64,000 bases of DNA from Pontibacter coccineus. Lineage in GTDB: Bacteria; Bacteroidota; Bacteroidia; Cytophagales; Hymenobacteraceae. A program made the translations under genes and the position numbers. The notes under the pieces were generated by a model. The model had not been told where the DNA came from. It made no database searches and saw nothing but the letters and a program-made list of their open reading frames with translations. Shown in pieces: positions 8,917-16,787 of this stretch. The stretch covers positions 1-64,000 of the forward strand of contig NZ_JAUOTN010000008.1 of NCBI RefSeq assembly GCF_030546575.1. The letters are read 5' to 3'. Numbering within the stretch: position 1 is the stretch's first letter; every line of letters begins with the position of its first letter.

Positions 8917-9645
8917 TTACCTGAACACCTGTTCCAGCATATCGCCTACAAAATAAGCCAGTAAGGCCGCCAAGCCACCCAGCAGCAGCGTCTCCGCTAT
9001 ACCTGCCGGCATGTTGCGCTCTGTTACCAGGCTCTTCAGGGCCCCTACCATTGTAAGGGCGATGCCGGTGAGGACGCTGGAGTAAAGGAAGAGTTCGTTG
9101 CCGGCTATACCGGAATCGAGGCCGGCAAAAATGTAGGCCAGCAACGGAATGGACCCGACTATGATAAAACTGATAAAGGTGACAGAAGCGGTTTTGACGG
9201 GTGTCTTGTCGTCCTTGGCCATCTCCAGTTCCTCTTTCATCATGGTATCCACCCACACGTCCTTATCGGAAGTGATCACCTCCACCACCTGATCCAGCAG
9301 ATCGCCCTTAAAACCTTTGGCCTCGTAGATTTCCCGGATTTCAGCTTTCTCCGTAGCGCCCAGGTGCTCGACTTCCCAGTACTCGCGGGCTTTGTGCCGG
9401 TCAAAATTATCGCGGGAAACCTTGGTGGAAAAGTAGTTACCAACCGACATGGAGAAGCCGTCCGCGATCAGGTTTGCCAGCCCCAGGATGATGACGACCG
9501 ATATGCCCAGGCTGGCGCCCTCCGCCCCGGCCACCACGGCAAAGGTCGTGATAGCCCCATCAACGCCGCCATACACAAACTCAGAAATGTACTCCTTTTT
9601 GAAAAAAAGAATTTTGTCCTCCGACTGTACCTCGTGGTGTTGCAT
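8917..9645 (-). CDS. VIT1/CCC1-type iron/manganese transporter family protein
   Basis: The 242-residue membrane protein starts with a polar segment, then the family signature [19 protein letters not shown] (about residues 21-39) and the long helix with [18 protein letters not shown] near residue 60. A cytosolic acidic/charged region follows (about residues 80-145), then three C-terminal helices. Known for the family: Fe2+/Mn2+:H+ exchange, with the charged loop acting as a metal-binding domain in VIT1. The gene stands alone before a long repeat-filled gap. Confidence 0.85.
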   Translation of the reverse strand: MQHHEVQSEDKILFFKKEYISEFVYGGVDGAITTFAVVAGAEGASLGISVVIILGLANLIADGFSMSVGNYFSTKVSRDNFDRHKAREYWEVEHLGATEKAEIREIYEAKGFKGDLLDQVVEVITSDKDVWVDTMMKEELEMAKDDKTPVKTASVTFISFIIVGSIPLLAYIFAGLDSGIAGNELFLYSSVLTGIALTMVGALKSLVTERNMPAGIAETLLLGGLAALLAYFVGDMLEQVFR

Positions 9646-10518
9646 GGCTGGAGCGCTTAAGTTAAGGTATACTCAAGTTACAGGAAAATAGCAGAATTCG
9701 GAAAGGGGCGAGTTGAAGAGTTTGGAAGTTGAAAAGTAGCGGCGTTAGATGCTACCGTCGTGGGGGTGAATGGCGGTGTAGGTAGGTATGAATAGTGATC
9801 GTTTGCAGAGGCCGGTCGTGACCTTTGCGAGTCGTGCATGTGTATTTGTCTGATTCAGGATTTTCAGGATTCTATAATTGACAGGATTTTCGTGCACGAT
9901 TAACATCCATATGCCCCCAAAGGGACTCTTTGGCTCCTGCTTTTCGTTTTGTCATCCTGAAAGGATTTTGGTTGAGGGGAGGTTAAGCTTTTGCAATAAC
10001 ACACCCTTGAATTTGCCAAGGAAGGGAATTTCTGCCGCTATCCCTTAACAGGTATATGCGATATAGCTTCAGCAGCTTCTTAGCAGTCCCTGGTCCAACC
10101 ACCCCTAACCCCTCCTTATCTAAGGCGGGGAATCTGTAACTACTTCTTTACAGGTATAAGCGTTGTAATTGAAGTTACATGCCATACGAAACACTGGCAC
10201 GCATCGAAAGACTAACTTGCCCTGGAAGCTACAAAGCAAATCACCTGAGCCAGGTGCACTTTTCGGCGCTCCACTGTTCGAGCGTTCAGCGAGTTTGGAG
10301 CGTCTTGACTTTTTTGCTTACTTTTTGTGTCAAGACAAAAAGTGAGTGCCCGCCGCACAGGCGAAGCTACAAAGCAATAAAGGTTGCCATACTTGAAATA
10401 AAGTGTAATCAGCTATACCTACACTTAGGCCAGAGCCCCAACCATAGCAGACACAAGTGAGGTCGCTCACGCCATGAATAATTATTCCACCAGCTTCGCT
10501 TAAGCAGCGTTACTGCAT
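9646..10518. other. Gene-free 870-bp stretch made of dispersed repeat fragments
   Basis: No credible gene is seen. The stretch holds CAGGATT-type repeats with TCGTGCACGAT (about 9850-9900), a CCCCTAACCCCTCC fragment (about 10100-10130), several CAGGTATA-type motifs, and a minus-strand copy of the hairpin element (10250-10385). The 93-residue ORF at 10179-10460 runs through this element and looks spurious. Confidence 0.7.
10250..10385 (-). repeat. Dispersed intergenic hairpin element, copy 1
   Basis: Read on the minus strand it runs GCGGCGGGCACTCACTTTTT, a hairpin (ACTTTTTG..CAAAAAGT), AAGCAAAAAAGTCAAGA, CTCCAAACTCGCTGA, CGCTCGAACAGTGGAG and AAAAGTGCACC. The same order of blocks recurs at 42555-42700 and, more diverged, at 61775-61890. 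Confidence 0.75.
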
Positions 10519-11466
10519 TTAAATCAGAGCGCTTTCCTCTTCAGCAGGTATAAGTTGCTTTGCTTTCGTTGACTTTACTTCCTCCTCCTCAGGTGTGCCC
10601 GAACGCTCCCGGAAAGGATAAACCTGCTGCTTCAGAAAAGACTTCGGGTATGCTTCTACCTCCTCAAAGCCAAGTTCGATATCGCGGCCGTCTTCCGGCA
10701 CATATGCCGTGCCGAAGAGGTAATCCCACACGCTCAGGCTGATACCGTAATTGGCGCCATAGCGGAGCGGCATGTGCCGGGCATGGTGCCAGATGTGCAT
10801 TTGCGGGTTGTTGAGCAGAAAGCGGAGCGGACCCAGCGGGATATGCAGGTTGGAATGGTTAAAGTGGCCAATGGCGGTCGCAAAAATGTGCACCAGAAAG
10901 AAGTCCTGAATGCCAAAACCGATCATGGCCAGCGGAATGTACTCGATGGTACGGTAGACCACCGTTTCGCCCCAATGGAAGCGCAGGTGCGCCGCAAAGC
11001 CCATCTGCTGCACCGAGTGGTGCACCTTGTGGAAGCGCCAGAGAAAATCGGAGCGGTGGAGGAAACGGTGCACGTTCCACTGAATAAAGTCCCGCAGCAC
11101 AAAGAGCGTGAGCAGCTGCGCCCACACCGGCCAAGAATGTATCTCAAAAGCCACTAAATTCTGAATGCCAAAAAAGCCCAGGAAATCGTTGAAAGCCTCC
11201 ACGCCGATGTTGGTGATGGCGTTGAAACCGACCAGCGAGAAAAGGAAGAAATTGAAGAACATGTAGAAGCCGTCGAGCCAGAAATCCTGCCGGATCAGCG
11301 GCTGGCCTTTTCGCCAGGGCAGCACGATCTCGAGCAGCCAGAATAAGAGCGACAGCCCCAGCAGCCAGTAAAAATAGTTGCCCCAGCCCGGGTACAGCAG
11401 TTCACGCCACAGGTAATTGCCGTAGTCAGAAAAAGAGGTCGTGAAGATGTGCCAGTATTTTTCCAT
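10519..11466 (-). CDS. Sterol desaturase / fatty acid hydroxylase family membrane enzyme
   Basis: The 315-residue protein has four or five membrane segments and the eight-histidine di-iron pattern: HRFLHR near residue 135, HKVHHS near residue 145, and HIWHHARH near residue 225, with HFNHSN near residue 205. Known for the family: O2-dependent hydroxylation or desaturation of lipids at the membrane. Bacteroidota members act on sphingolipids, carotenoids or fatty acids, and the substrate here is unknown. The C-terminal about 50 residues are polar and charged. It is transcribed alone; a strong terminator lies upstream, belonging to the next gene. Confidence 0.88.
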   Translation of the reverse strand: MEKYWHIFTTSFSDYGNYLWRELLYPGWGNYFYWLLGLSLLFWLLEIVLPWRKGQPLIRQDFWLDGFYMFFNFFLFSLVGFNAITNIGVEAFNDFLGFFGIQNLVAFEIHSWPVWAQLLTLFVLRDFIQWNVHRFLHRSDFLWRFHKVHHSVQQMGFAAHLRFHWGETVVYRTIEYIPLAMIGFGIQDFFLVHIFATAIGHFNHSNLHIPLGPLRFLLNNPQMHIWHHARHMPLRYGANYGISLSVWDYLFGTAYVPEDGRDIELGFEEVEAYPKSFLKQQVYPFRERSGTPEEEEVKSTKAKQLIPAEEESALI

Positions 11467-11530
11467 GCAGCTCTACTGTCAAAATTTGTTACAGGTGAAT
11501 CGTTCCAAGCGCTATGCTGGGGTAGGTAAA

Positions 11531-11569
11531 AAAAAATAGTCGGCATAAGGTTTCAGCCGACTATTTTTT
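11531..11569 (-). terminator. Strong bidirectional intrinsic terminator
   Basis: AAAAAATAGTCGGC (11531-11544) and GCCGACTATTTTTT (11556-11569) make a perfect stem with A/T runs at both ends. It lies 7 bp after the stop of the TlpA-type gene and closes the minus-strand sulfur island. Confidence 0.92.
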
Positions 11570-11575
11570 AAAAGC

Positions 11576-12205
11576 TTACTTTGCCAATCCCTCCAGAAAC
11601 TCGCGCACTTCTTTGGTGTCGTATTCGGCCATACCTTCCTGCTTGGCTACGATCTTACCATCCGGGGAGATGATGAATGTGGTAGGTATAGCCGTGCTGT
11701 AAAACTCCTGCGGAAACTGGCTGGCCGGCATGTACACCGGGAAGGTATAGCCCTTCTTGTCTATGAACTTCTTCACCTTGCCCATACCGCCTTCATCCAC
11801 CGACAGCATCACGAATGCCACTTTGTTGGGGTCCATTTTCTTGTATAAACTGTGGATGTTCGGCATTTCGGCAATACAAGGCGGACACCAGGTGGCCCAG
11901 ATGTTGAGGAATACCACTTTGCCTTTCAGGCTTTCGAACGCTACGGTTTTGCCATCAAGACCCACCATTTTGAATCCGGCTCCGGCCATGTTTGCTCCGG
12001 CTGTTTCGAACGACGTTGTTTCGGATGCGGTGGCAATTTCATCTATGTTCGGTACATCAGCATTTTTTATACCTGTCGCCAGCAAAATGCGCTGCACCTG
12101 CCCGATAGCCTCGGTGTGCAGACCCGTCAGGTATAGGATGCCGAAAATGCCGAGTGTGATCGCCCAGCCAGGTATGTTTTTGATTGAGAATTTATTCTTG
12201 TTCAT
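11576..12205 (-). CDS. TlpA-type thiol:disulfide reductase (thioredoxin fold)
   Basis: The 209-residue protein has one N-terminal membrane anchor (about residues 13-30) and a thioredoxin-fold domain with the WCPPC redox motif near residue 110, preceded by FLNIWATW. The cis-proline region (ATPTTFII-like) is also present. Known for the family: periplasmic thiol oxidoreductase, with the Cys pair reducing protein disulfides or persulfides. It is the last gene of the sulfur island, 91 bp after the DoxX-DsrE gene and ahead of a strong terminator. From context it may supply electrons to the periplasmic sulfur-handling proteins; that role is inferred. Confidence 0.88.
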   Translation of the reverse strand: MNKNKFSIKNIPGWAITLGIFGILYLTGLHTEAIGQVQRILLATGIKNADVPNIDEIATASETTSFETAGANMAGAGFKMVGLDGKTVAFESLKGKVVFLNIWATWCPPCIAEMPNIHSLYKKMDPNKVAFVMLSVDEGGMGKVKKFIDKKGYTFPVYMPASQFPQEFYSTAIPTTFIISPDGKIVAKQEGMAEYDTKEVREFLEGLAK

Positions 12206-12296
12206 GATCGTATGTTTTGTAGGATTCGGCTTGCGCGAATCAGTTTAATTAAATTTATAAAGTCAATTTTGAGCTGTACATGCAGTTGGCTCGGGC

Positions 12297-13193
12297 TTAA
12301 AGTTCAACTGTGGTGTAGCCTTGTTGCTGCAGGTCAAATAGGTAGGTCAGGCCATTCGGAATTACTTCAACGCCCTCTACCAGTGTGCTGGCGTCGATGT
12401 TAAACTGCCTGAGCGACAGGCCACATACGCGGTAGGTGATGCCGGCCGCTTTGCCTTTCTCGAATTCGGGTGCCAGGTCGCTGCCCTTCACAAAAGCTTC
12501 CACAGACTTGCTGCAGGCCATCACCACAAAGCTTTCCCGCTGGTAGCGGCTCTCTTTTGTAATAGTTTGAGCTGTGTTGACGGCGGCTTTCAGGTGGTTC
12601 GGCTGGCTGATCAGCACGGCGTATTTTTTGCCGGTTTGAGTTGCAACTGCTTCAGGTGCAGTAGTGTTTTGGGCAACAGTCGTGCCGCTGGCGCAGGAGC
12701 CAAGGAACATCAGCAGACCAAATGCCAGTACGGCTACATACTTGCTGGTTATTTTATTCTTAAAAGCTGGCTTCAGCTGTTTGTTGTGAAGCAATGTTTG
12801 GTCCAGGCCATAATGAACGGCCCCATTCACAAGGAAAAACAAGAGCATCCCGATCAGGGCAATATTCTTGAACAAAGGGCCGAAGCCTTCGGCACCAATC
12901 TGCACGGTGAGGGTGATCGGAATCAGTATACCCAGCAGCAGGGCAGCGGCCGGTCTCGTTTTAAACCCGGCCAGCAGCATAGCGCCGCCAACCAGCAAAC
13001 CCACACCTGAGAGGATGATTAAGGTCTCGGCAGGGGCTAACCAGGTAGTCAAATGGGCAAAAGGGGCTTTCTCGAGGCGGGCGACAGCGCCGGCAGTTTG
13101 AAGCAGATGATTAAAGCCAGCCGTGATAAAGATCAGGCTGCCCATGATGCGGAGCACCAGGAATGATATTTTTTGCAAAGCAGTATTTTCCAT
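12297..13193 (-). CDS. DoxX membrane domain fused through a lipobox-like helix to a DsrE-like sulfurtransferase domain
   Basis: From the ATG at 13193 the product is 298 residues. Residues about 10-140 are a DoxX domain with four membrane helices (FITAGFNHL; LSGVGLLVGGAMLLAGF; a third; LFFLVNGAVHYGLDQ). Residues about 155-175 are a further hydrophobic stretch ending in FLGSCASG, which resembles a lipoprotein signal. Residues about 190-298 are a DsrE-like domain with two Cys (VVMACSKS and YRVCGLSL). Known: DoxX relatives take part in thiosulfate/quinone chemistry, and DsrE-like proteins carry sulfane sulfur on Cys. An upstream in-frame start at 13334 would add 47 Cys-rich residues with no domain and is not favoured. 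Confidence 0.8.
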   Translation of the reverse strand: MENTALQKISFLVLRIMGSLIFITAGFNHLLQTAGAVARLEKAPFAHLTTWLAPAETLIILSGVGLLVGGAMLLAGFKTRPAAALLLGILIPITLTVQIGAEGFGPLFKNIALIGMLLFFLVNGAVHYGLDQTLLHNKQLKPAFKNKITSKYVAVLAFGLLMFLGSCASGTTVAQNTTAPEAVATQTGKKYAVLISQPNHLKAAVNTAQTITKESRYQRESFVVMACSKSVEAFVKGSDLAPEFEKGKAAGITYRVCGLSLRQFNIDASTLVEGVEVIPNGLTYLFDLQQQGYTTVEL

Positions 13194-13342
13194 AAGATCG
13201 CTTATTTTCTTTAAATGATCGTCGCAGCAGGATAGGAGGTGCCTATCGCTTTGACATGTCGAACAAGGCACAGCCCGGCAGGTATAGCAACGGGGGCAAA
13301 CCTGGCAACTGATGGCTGTGTCAACAAGGTGCATTTGTTCGG

Positions 13343-13705
13343 TTAAGAAAATCGCGGAGGGTCGGGATCAGCGCCAAGGGTAGGCGACAGGTAGCTGGAC
13401 TGGACGGGAGCCGCTGGCTGCTGTCCGGCAGTAAAATGGAAAAATGAGTCAGATTGTGCCTCGTTCACCACAGCGTAGAGTTGTGGACCGCAGTCAACCA
13501 GGACGGTAGCGGGAGTCTTCTGCTCGGAATGCGTCTGGTGCTTCAGGCATTTTCTGGCGCAGGGGCGCTTCAGCTTTCTATCACCATTTGCTTCTTTCAA
13601 CTCACTTTTAAGTGCACAACCAACTGATTTCACAGGCTTCTGTGTAGTAGCCATGGTGAAAAAAAGTAACAAAGTGCCTAAAAGAAGGAGCAGCGTATGC
13701 TTCAT
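13343..13705 (-). CDS. Small exported hypothetical protein in sulfur island
   Basis: I do not recognise this family. The 120-residue product begins with a hydrophobic signal-like segment (about residues 3-20), and the mature part is basic in its first half, with four Cys (VGCAL, RPCARKC, DCGP). The C-terminal third is low-complexity (Gln/Pro/Ala/Ser). It lies between the MFS gene (55 bp) and the DoxX-DsrE gene (149 bp) on the same strand, so it is probably co-transcribed. Cys content and position suggest an envelope role in thiol or sulfur handling, but nothing in the sequence proves it. Confidence 0.55.
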   Translation of the reverse strand: MKHTLLLLLGTLLLFFTMATTQKPVKSVGCALKSELKEANGDRKLKRPCARKCLKHQTHSEQKTPATVLVDCGPQLYAVVNEAQSDSFFHFTAGQQPAAPVQSSYLSPTLGADPDPPRFS

Positions 13706-13760
13706 GGTTTTAGCGGTGGCAGCTGGTATAGAATGCCAGTGATCATGTAAATTTACAATA

Positions 13761-15023
13761 CTAAGTCCGGACTGCCAAGTTTGTCGCGCATTCGGAGCTG
13801 TGCCACAAGCGCTTTTTGGTGCAGCACATCCTTATTTCGGAAAGCACACCGGCACTGACGGTCAGGATGGCCGTGCCCAACAGTACAAATTCCACGCCAA
13901 AGAAATCGCTGAAAACACCCGCAGCCACAGCACCCGCCACATAGCCGAAGTCGCGCCAGAAACGGAAGATGCCCAGGCTCTGCGGCCGCTGCTCCGGGTG
14001 CGTGTTTTCGGCCACTACCGACAGAAAATTCGGGTATACGAGTGCCGTGCCGGCTCCCAACAGCACCAGTGCCGCCACCACTACCGCATAGGCCTGGCTG
14101 AAGAAGAGCACCCCAATCGCTATACCTTGCAGGAGCATACCCTGGCTCAGCAGTTGTTTCTTGCAGAGCACATCGCCGAGTTTGCCTGTCACTAACTGGC
14201 CAATGCCCCACACCGCCGGGTAAACGCCAGCCAGCAAACCGACCTGCTGCAAGGTATAGCCCTTGCTCATCAACAGCACCGGCAGCAAACCCCACAGGAT
14301 GCCGTCGTTCATGTTGTTCACAAATCCACTCAGCGTGACCGAGCCCAGGTTCGCATGCCGCCAGGTTGTGTCTTTCCAGACGTTGCGCAGGAGCGGCAGG
14401 CTGGTCCGGGCTGTCTCGGTCTTGACGTGGGCTTGCGTGTCACGCACAAAGAACCAGGTCAGCAGCAGCCCGAACTTCGAGAAGGCTATACCTGGAATAA
14501 AGGCATAGGTCACTTCACCAGTTGTGGAAGCAATATAACCGGCCAGGAATGCCACCAAACCTACGGCCATGTATCCTGCAAATTCGTTGATGCCCATCGC
14601 CAGGCCGCGGTTCTTCTCACCCACCAGGTCAATCTTCATCACCACAGTAGCCGACCAGGCAAGTCCCTGGTTTATACCTAATAGCAGGTTGGCAAAGATC
14701 ACCCACCACCAGTTGTTGGCATACAACAGGAGCCAGGGCACCGGCAAGGCAAAGAGCCAGCCAATCAAAAGCAGTTGCTTGCGGGTATAGCGCAGCGTGA
14801 GCCGGCCCATCATCATGTTGGCTAAGGACTTGGCCAGGCCAAAAGCGACGATAAACGAGAGAAGCGCCGTGTGCCCGCTGATAGCGAAAACCGTTTCGGC
14901 AAACTCCGGGATGACAGAGCGCTCCAGTCCGACCATGGCGCCCACAAAGCCGTTGACAAGCACCAGCAGCCAGAACTGCCTGGCATTCTCTCGCAAGCCT
15001 AATCGTGTACTGTTTGTCGACAT
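13761..15023 (-). CDS. MFS transporter
   Basis: From the ATG at 15023 the product is 420 residues with about twelve membrane helices in two halves. The helix 2-3 loop carries the MFS motif (GRLTLRYTRKQLL near residue 75), and the second half has its counterpart (GKLGDVLCKKQLL near residue 270). An upstream in-frame ATG at 15071 adds 16 residues with no hydrophobic content and is less likely. The substrate is unknown. Its place behind two YeeE/YedE genes and a rhodanese suggests export or import of a sulfur compound. It is one of at least four same-strand genes downstream of the operator at 16700. Confidence 0.85.
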   Translation of the reverse strand: MSTNSTRLGLRENARQFWLLVLVNGFVGAMVGLERSVIPEFAETVFAISGHTALLSFIVAFGLAKSLANMMMGRLTLRYTRKQLLLIGWLFALPVPWLLLYANNWWWVIFANLLLGINQGLAWSATVVMKIDLVGEKNRGLAMGINEFAGYMAVGLVAFLAGYIASTTGEVTYAFIPGIAFSKFGLLLTWFFVRDTQAHVKTETARTSLPLLRNVWKDTTWRHANLGSVTLSGFVNNMNDGILWGLLPVLLMSKGYTLQQVGLLAGVYPAVWGIGQLVTGKLGDVLCKKQLLSQGMLLQGIAIGVLFFSQAYAVVVAALVLLGAGTALVYPNFLSVVAENTHPEQRPQSLGIFRFWRDFGYVAGAVAAGVFSDFFGVEFVLLGTAILTVSAGVLSEIRMCCTKKRLWHSSECATNLAVRT

Positions 15024-15108
15024 GGTCCTGTAGTTTTTTTGGGTATGCGTGAAAGCCACTGCTAGTGGCACGTGTCTTTCAGCATTTACTCAACAAGTAG
15101 CCAGTTTT

Positions 15109-15522
15109 TTAATGCGGCAATCTGTCTTTGATGGCACCATAGAGGTAGGTGCCGGCCAACGCGCCTGCAATCGCGATAAAGATTGCCCAGTAGCTGAAGC
15201 CAATGTTCACAAACATCGGACCTGGACAGGCGCCTGTCAGTGCCCAGCCTAACCCGAAAATAGTGCCGCCAATCAGGTAGCGCGTAACCGATTTTTCCTT
15301 GGGAGTGAACACGATCGGGTTGCCCTGGTAGTCGCGCAGTTTGAATTTCTTGATCAGGAAAGTAGCCAGCGTACCCAGCGCGACCGCCGTACCGATGATG
15401 CCGTACATGTGGAAGTCCTGGAAACGGAACATCTCCTGAATGCGGAACCACGAAATGGCCTCCGACTTACTCATCACGATGCCGAACAAAATGCCGGCTA
15501 TTATAAATTTTATACCTTTCAC
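15109..15522 (-). CDS. YeeE/YedE-type sulfur transporter half (DUF6691-like)
   Basis: The 137-residue membrane protein has four hydrophobic segments. Near residue 98 it has the conserved GACPGPMFVNIG motif with a single Cys, typical of the second half of YeeE/YedE proteins. Known for the family: YeeE mediates thiosulfate uptake through conserved Cys residues, and in many Bacteroidota the transporter is split into two short genes. Its partner is the 185-residue gene just upstream. A basic cytoplasmic loop (about residues 58-82) separates the helix pairs. Confidence 0.85.
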   Translation of the reverse strand: MKGIKFIIAGILFGIVMSKSEAISWFRIQEMFRFQDFHMYGIIGTAVALGTLATFLIKKFKLRDYQGNPIVFTPKEKSVTRYLIGGTIFGLGWALTGACPGPMFVNIGFSYWAIFIAIAGALAGTYLYGAIKDRLPH

Positions 15523-15534
15523 GAGATGGAATTA

Positions 15535-15644
15535 TTAATGAATAATGATTGATGACGAATGATTAATTAATGGTATATGAACAATGACATAGTCTGTAAA
15601 GGGACTTCAAATGATTAGTCATTATTCATTCTTAATTAATCATT
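15535..15644. repeat. Nested inverted repeat between the two YeeE/YedE genes
   Basis: Two inverted pairs are present: TTAATGAATAATGA (15535-15548) with TCATTATTCATT (15619-15630), and AATGATTAATTAA (15558-15570) with TTAATTAATCATT (15632-15644). The whole 120-bp gap is AT-rich and built from ATTAATGA/TCATTATT words. It could fold in the mRNA and tune expression of the downstream half-gene. Confidence 0.6.
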
Positions 15645-16200
15645 AAAAGATCAGCGGCAGCAAAACGAATGTGGTGATCAGACCACCTATGAAGAAGCCG
15701 ATCACGGCGATCAGTGAGGGGAGCTGCAAATTGGATATACCGCTGATGGCGTGACCTGAGGTACAGCCGCCTGCGTAGCGTGAGCCGAAGCCAATTGCAA
15801 AACCACCCAACAGCAAAATCAGAAATCCTTTGAGGCTGAAGGCCGCGCTCAGGCTGAAAATCTCTTCTGGTTGCATGCCGTCCGGTGATGAAATACCCAG
15901 CTGTTGCAGGTCCCGGATGGTGGCTTCGGAGATCTGAACCGCCTCCCCACTAGAAAGGAACTCAGATGCGATAAAACCACCGATGATGGCACCTACCAGG
16001 AATAGCAGGTTCCAGGTCTGGGAGCGCCAGTCAAAATCAAAGAACTTAACCGTTTTGCCGGCCCCGCAGGCCGTACAAATAGTGCGCAGGTTGGAAGAGA
16101 AACCAAACGACTTGCCGAAAAACAACAGCAGCACCATGATGAAAGCGATCACGATACCCGAGGTATACCAGGGCCATGGTTGTCTTAAAAGCTCTAACAT
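15643..16200 (-). CDS. YeeE/YedE-family thiosulfate/sulfur transporter half
   Basis: The 185-residue membrane protein has four or five helices and the hallmark YAGGCTSGHAISG motif near residue 143, with the Cys used for thiosulfate relay in the YeeE family. A second pair of Cys (about residues 38-42, ICTACGAG) is also visible. Known: YeeE/YedE proteins import thiosulfate or related sulfur species across the inner membrane. It follows the rhodanese gene by 98 bp and precedes its partner half, so imported or transferred sulfane sulfur could be handed to the rhodanese. Confidence 0.9.
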   Translation of the reverse strand: MLELLRQPWPWYTSGIVIAFIMVLLLFFGKSFGFSSNLRTICTACGAGKTVKFFDFDWRSQTWNLLFLVGAIIGGFIASEFLSSGEAVQISEATIRDLQQLGISSPDGMQPEEIFSLSAAFSLKGFLILLLGGFAIGFGSRYAGGCTSGHAISGISNLQLPSLIAVIGFFIGGLITTFVLLPLIF

Positions 16201-16298
16201 AACTTTTTAAAAATGTATTTACTGTTTAGGGTTTAGGAGAGAAGAGCAGGGAAGGAGCGAGGTCGCGTGCCCCTTCCGAATCTGCTCCGTTTTTTGGG

Positions 16299-16628
16299 TT
16301 AGTTGTTTGGCCAGGCGCCTATACCTCCAGCGAGGTTGTAGCACTTGAAGCCTTGTGCGCTCAGCAGTTCGCAGGCTGAACCGCTGCGGTTGCCGCTGCG
16401 GCAGAACACGAAGTATTCCTTGTCTTTGTCGAGTGAGCCCAGCGCATTCTGAAATTGCCCTGAGGTCACGTCCAGGTTCCTGGCGCTCTTTATCGTGCCG
16501 GAGGCAAACTCACCGGCTGTTCTTACATCCAGCAGCTCCGCTTTCGATGCGTTCTGGTATTTTGTTTTGAATGCTTTTCCGTCCAGGTTTTCGTAGTTCT
16601 TGGGAGCGGATTTGAAGATATTGAACAT
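16299..16628 (-). CDS. Single-domain rhodanese (sulfurtransferase)
   Basis: The 109-residue protein is one rhodanese domain with no signal peptide. It contains the LDVRTAGEFASGTI substrate-side motif (about residues 35-48) and the catalytic loop CRSGNRSGSA starting at Cys about 75. Known for the family: transfer of sulfane sulfur through a Cys persulfide. It is the first gene after the operator/promoter at 16670-16713 and heads the YeeE/YedE-MFS gene run. Length is usual for GlpE/PspE-type single domains; cytoplasmic location is inferred. Confidence 0.93.
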   Translation of the reverse strand: MFNIFKSAPKNYENLDGKAFKTKYQNASKAELLDVRTAGEFASGTIKSARNLDVTSGQFQNALGSLDKDKEYFVFCRSGNRSGSACELLSAQGFKCYNLAGGIGAWPNN

Positions 16629-16669
16629 GGCTTTTGTGTCTTGTTGTTCGTGATTTGAAGTTAACTATA

Positions 16670-16713
16670 CAAAGTTACAGGTATAGCCAGCGGGGTTCAG
16701 TGACTTTGGTCAC
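16670..16713 (-). promoter_or_regulatory. Crp/Fnr-type operator plus -7 element upstream of the rhodanese gene
   Basis: The palindrome GTGACTTTGGTCAC is at 16700-16713. The minus-strand -7 element TAACTTTG is at 16677-16670, a perfect TAnnTTTG. The gap between them is 22 bp, the same as at four other promoters in the window. The rhodanese ATG is 41 bp further on. The operator centre would sit near -41, the class II activator position. Confidence 0.85.
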
Positions 16714-16735
16714 GCAACCTGGTTTTAAATAAAAA

Positions 16736-16760
16736 CGGGGCCAGTTTCAGACCGGCCCCG
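16736..16760 (-). terminator. Intrinsic terminator of the 470-residue MBL-rhodanese gene
   Basis: CGGGGCC (16736-16742) pairs with GGCCCCG (16754-16760). On the minus strand the stem is followed by a T-rich tract (GTTTTTATTT). It lies 27 bp after the stop codon and just before the operator for the next transcription unit. Confidence 0.88.
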
Positions 16761-16787
16761 CTTTCCTAATCAAAATACTAAACCATT

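Noticed and set aside
10179..10460. 93-residue ORF in the 9.6-10.5 kb gap
   Set aside because: It runs through the dispersed hairpin element, whose other copies give unrelated short ORFs.
13194..13334. Cys-rich 47-residue N-terminal extension of the DoxX-DsrE gene
   Set aside because: DoxX domains start close to the ATG at 13193; the extension has nine Cys but no recognisable fold and reads like non-coding leader.
15056..15070. Palindrome GCCACTGCTAGTGGC upstream of the MFS gene as a sixth operator
   Set aside because: Half-sites and spacing differ from GTGAC-N4-GTCAC, and no TAnnTTTG element lies 22 bp away.
16230..16290. GAGCAG...CTGCTC inverted repeat after the rhodanese gene as a terminator
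   Set aside because: The T-run is on the wrong strand for the minus-strand genes, and the loop is long; not called.
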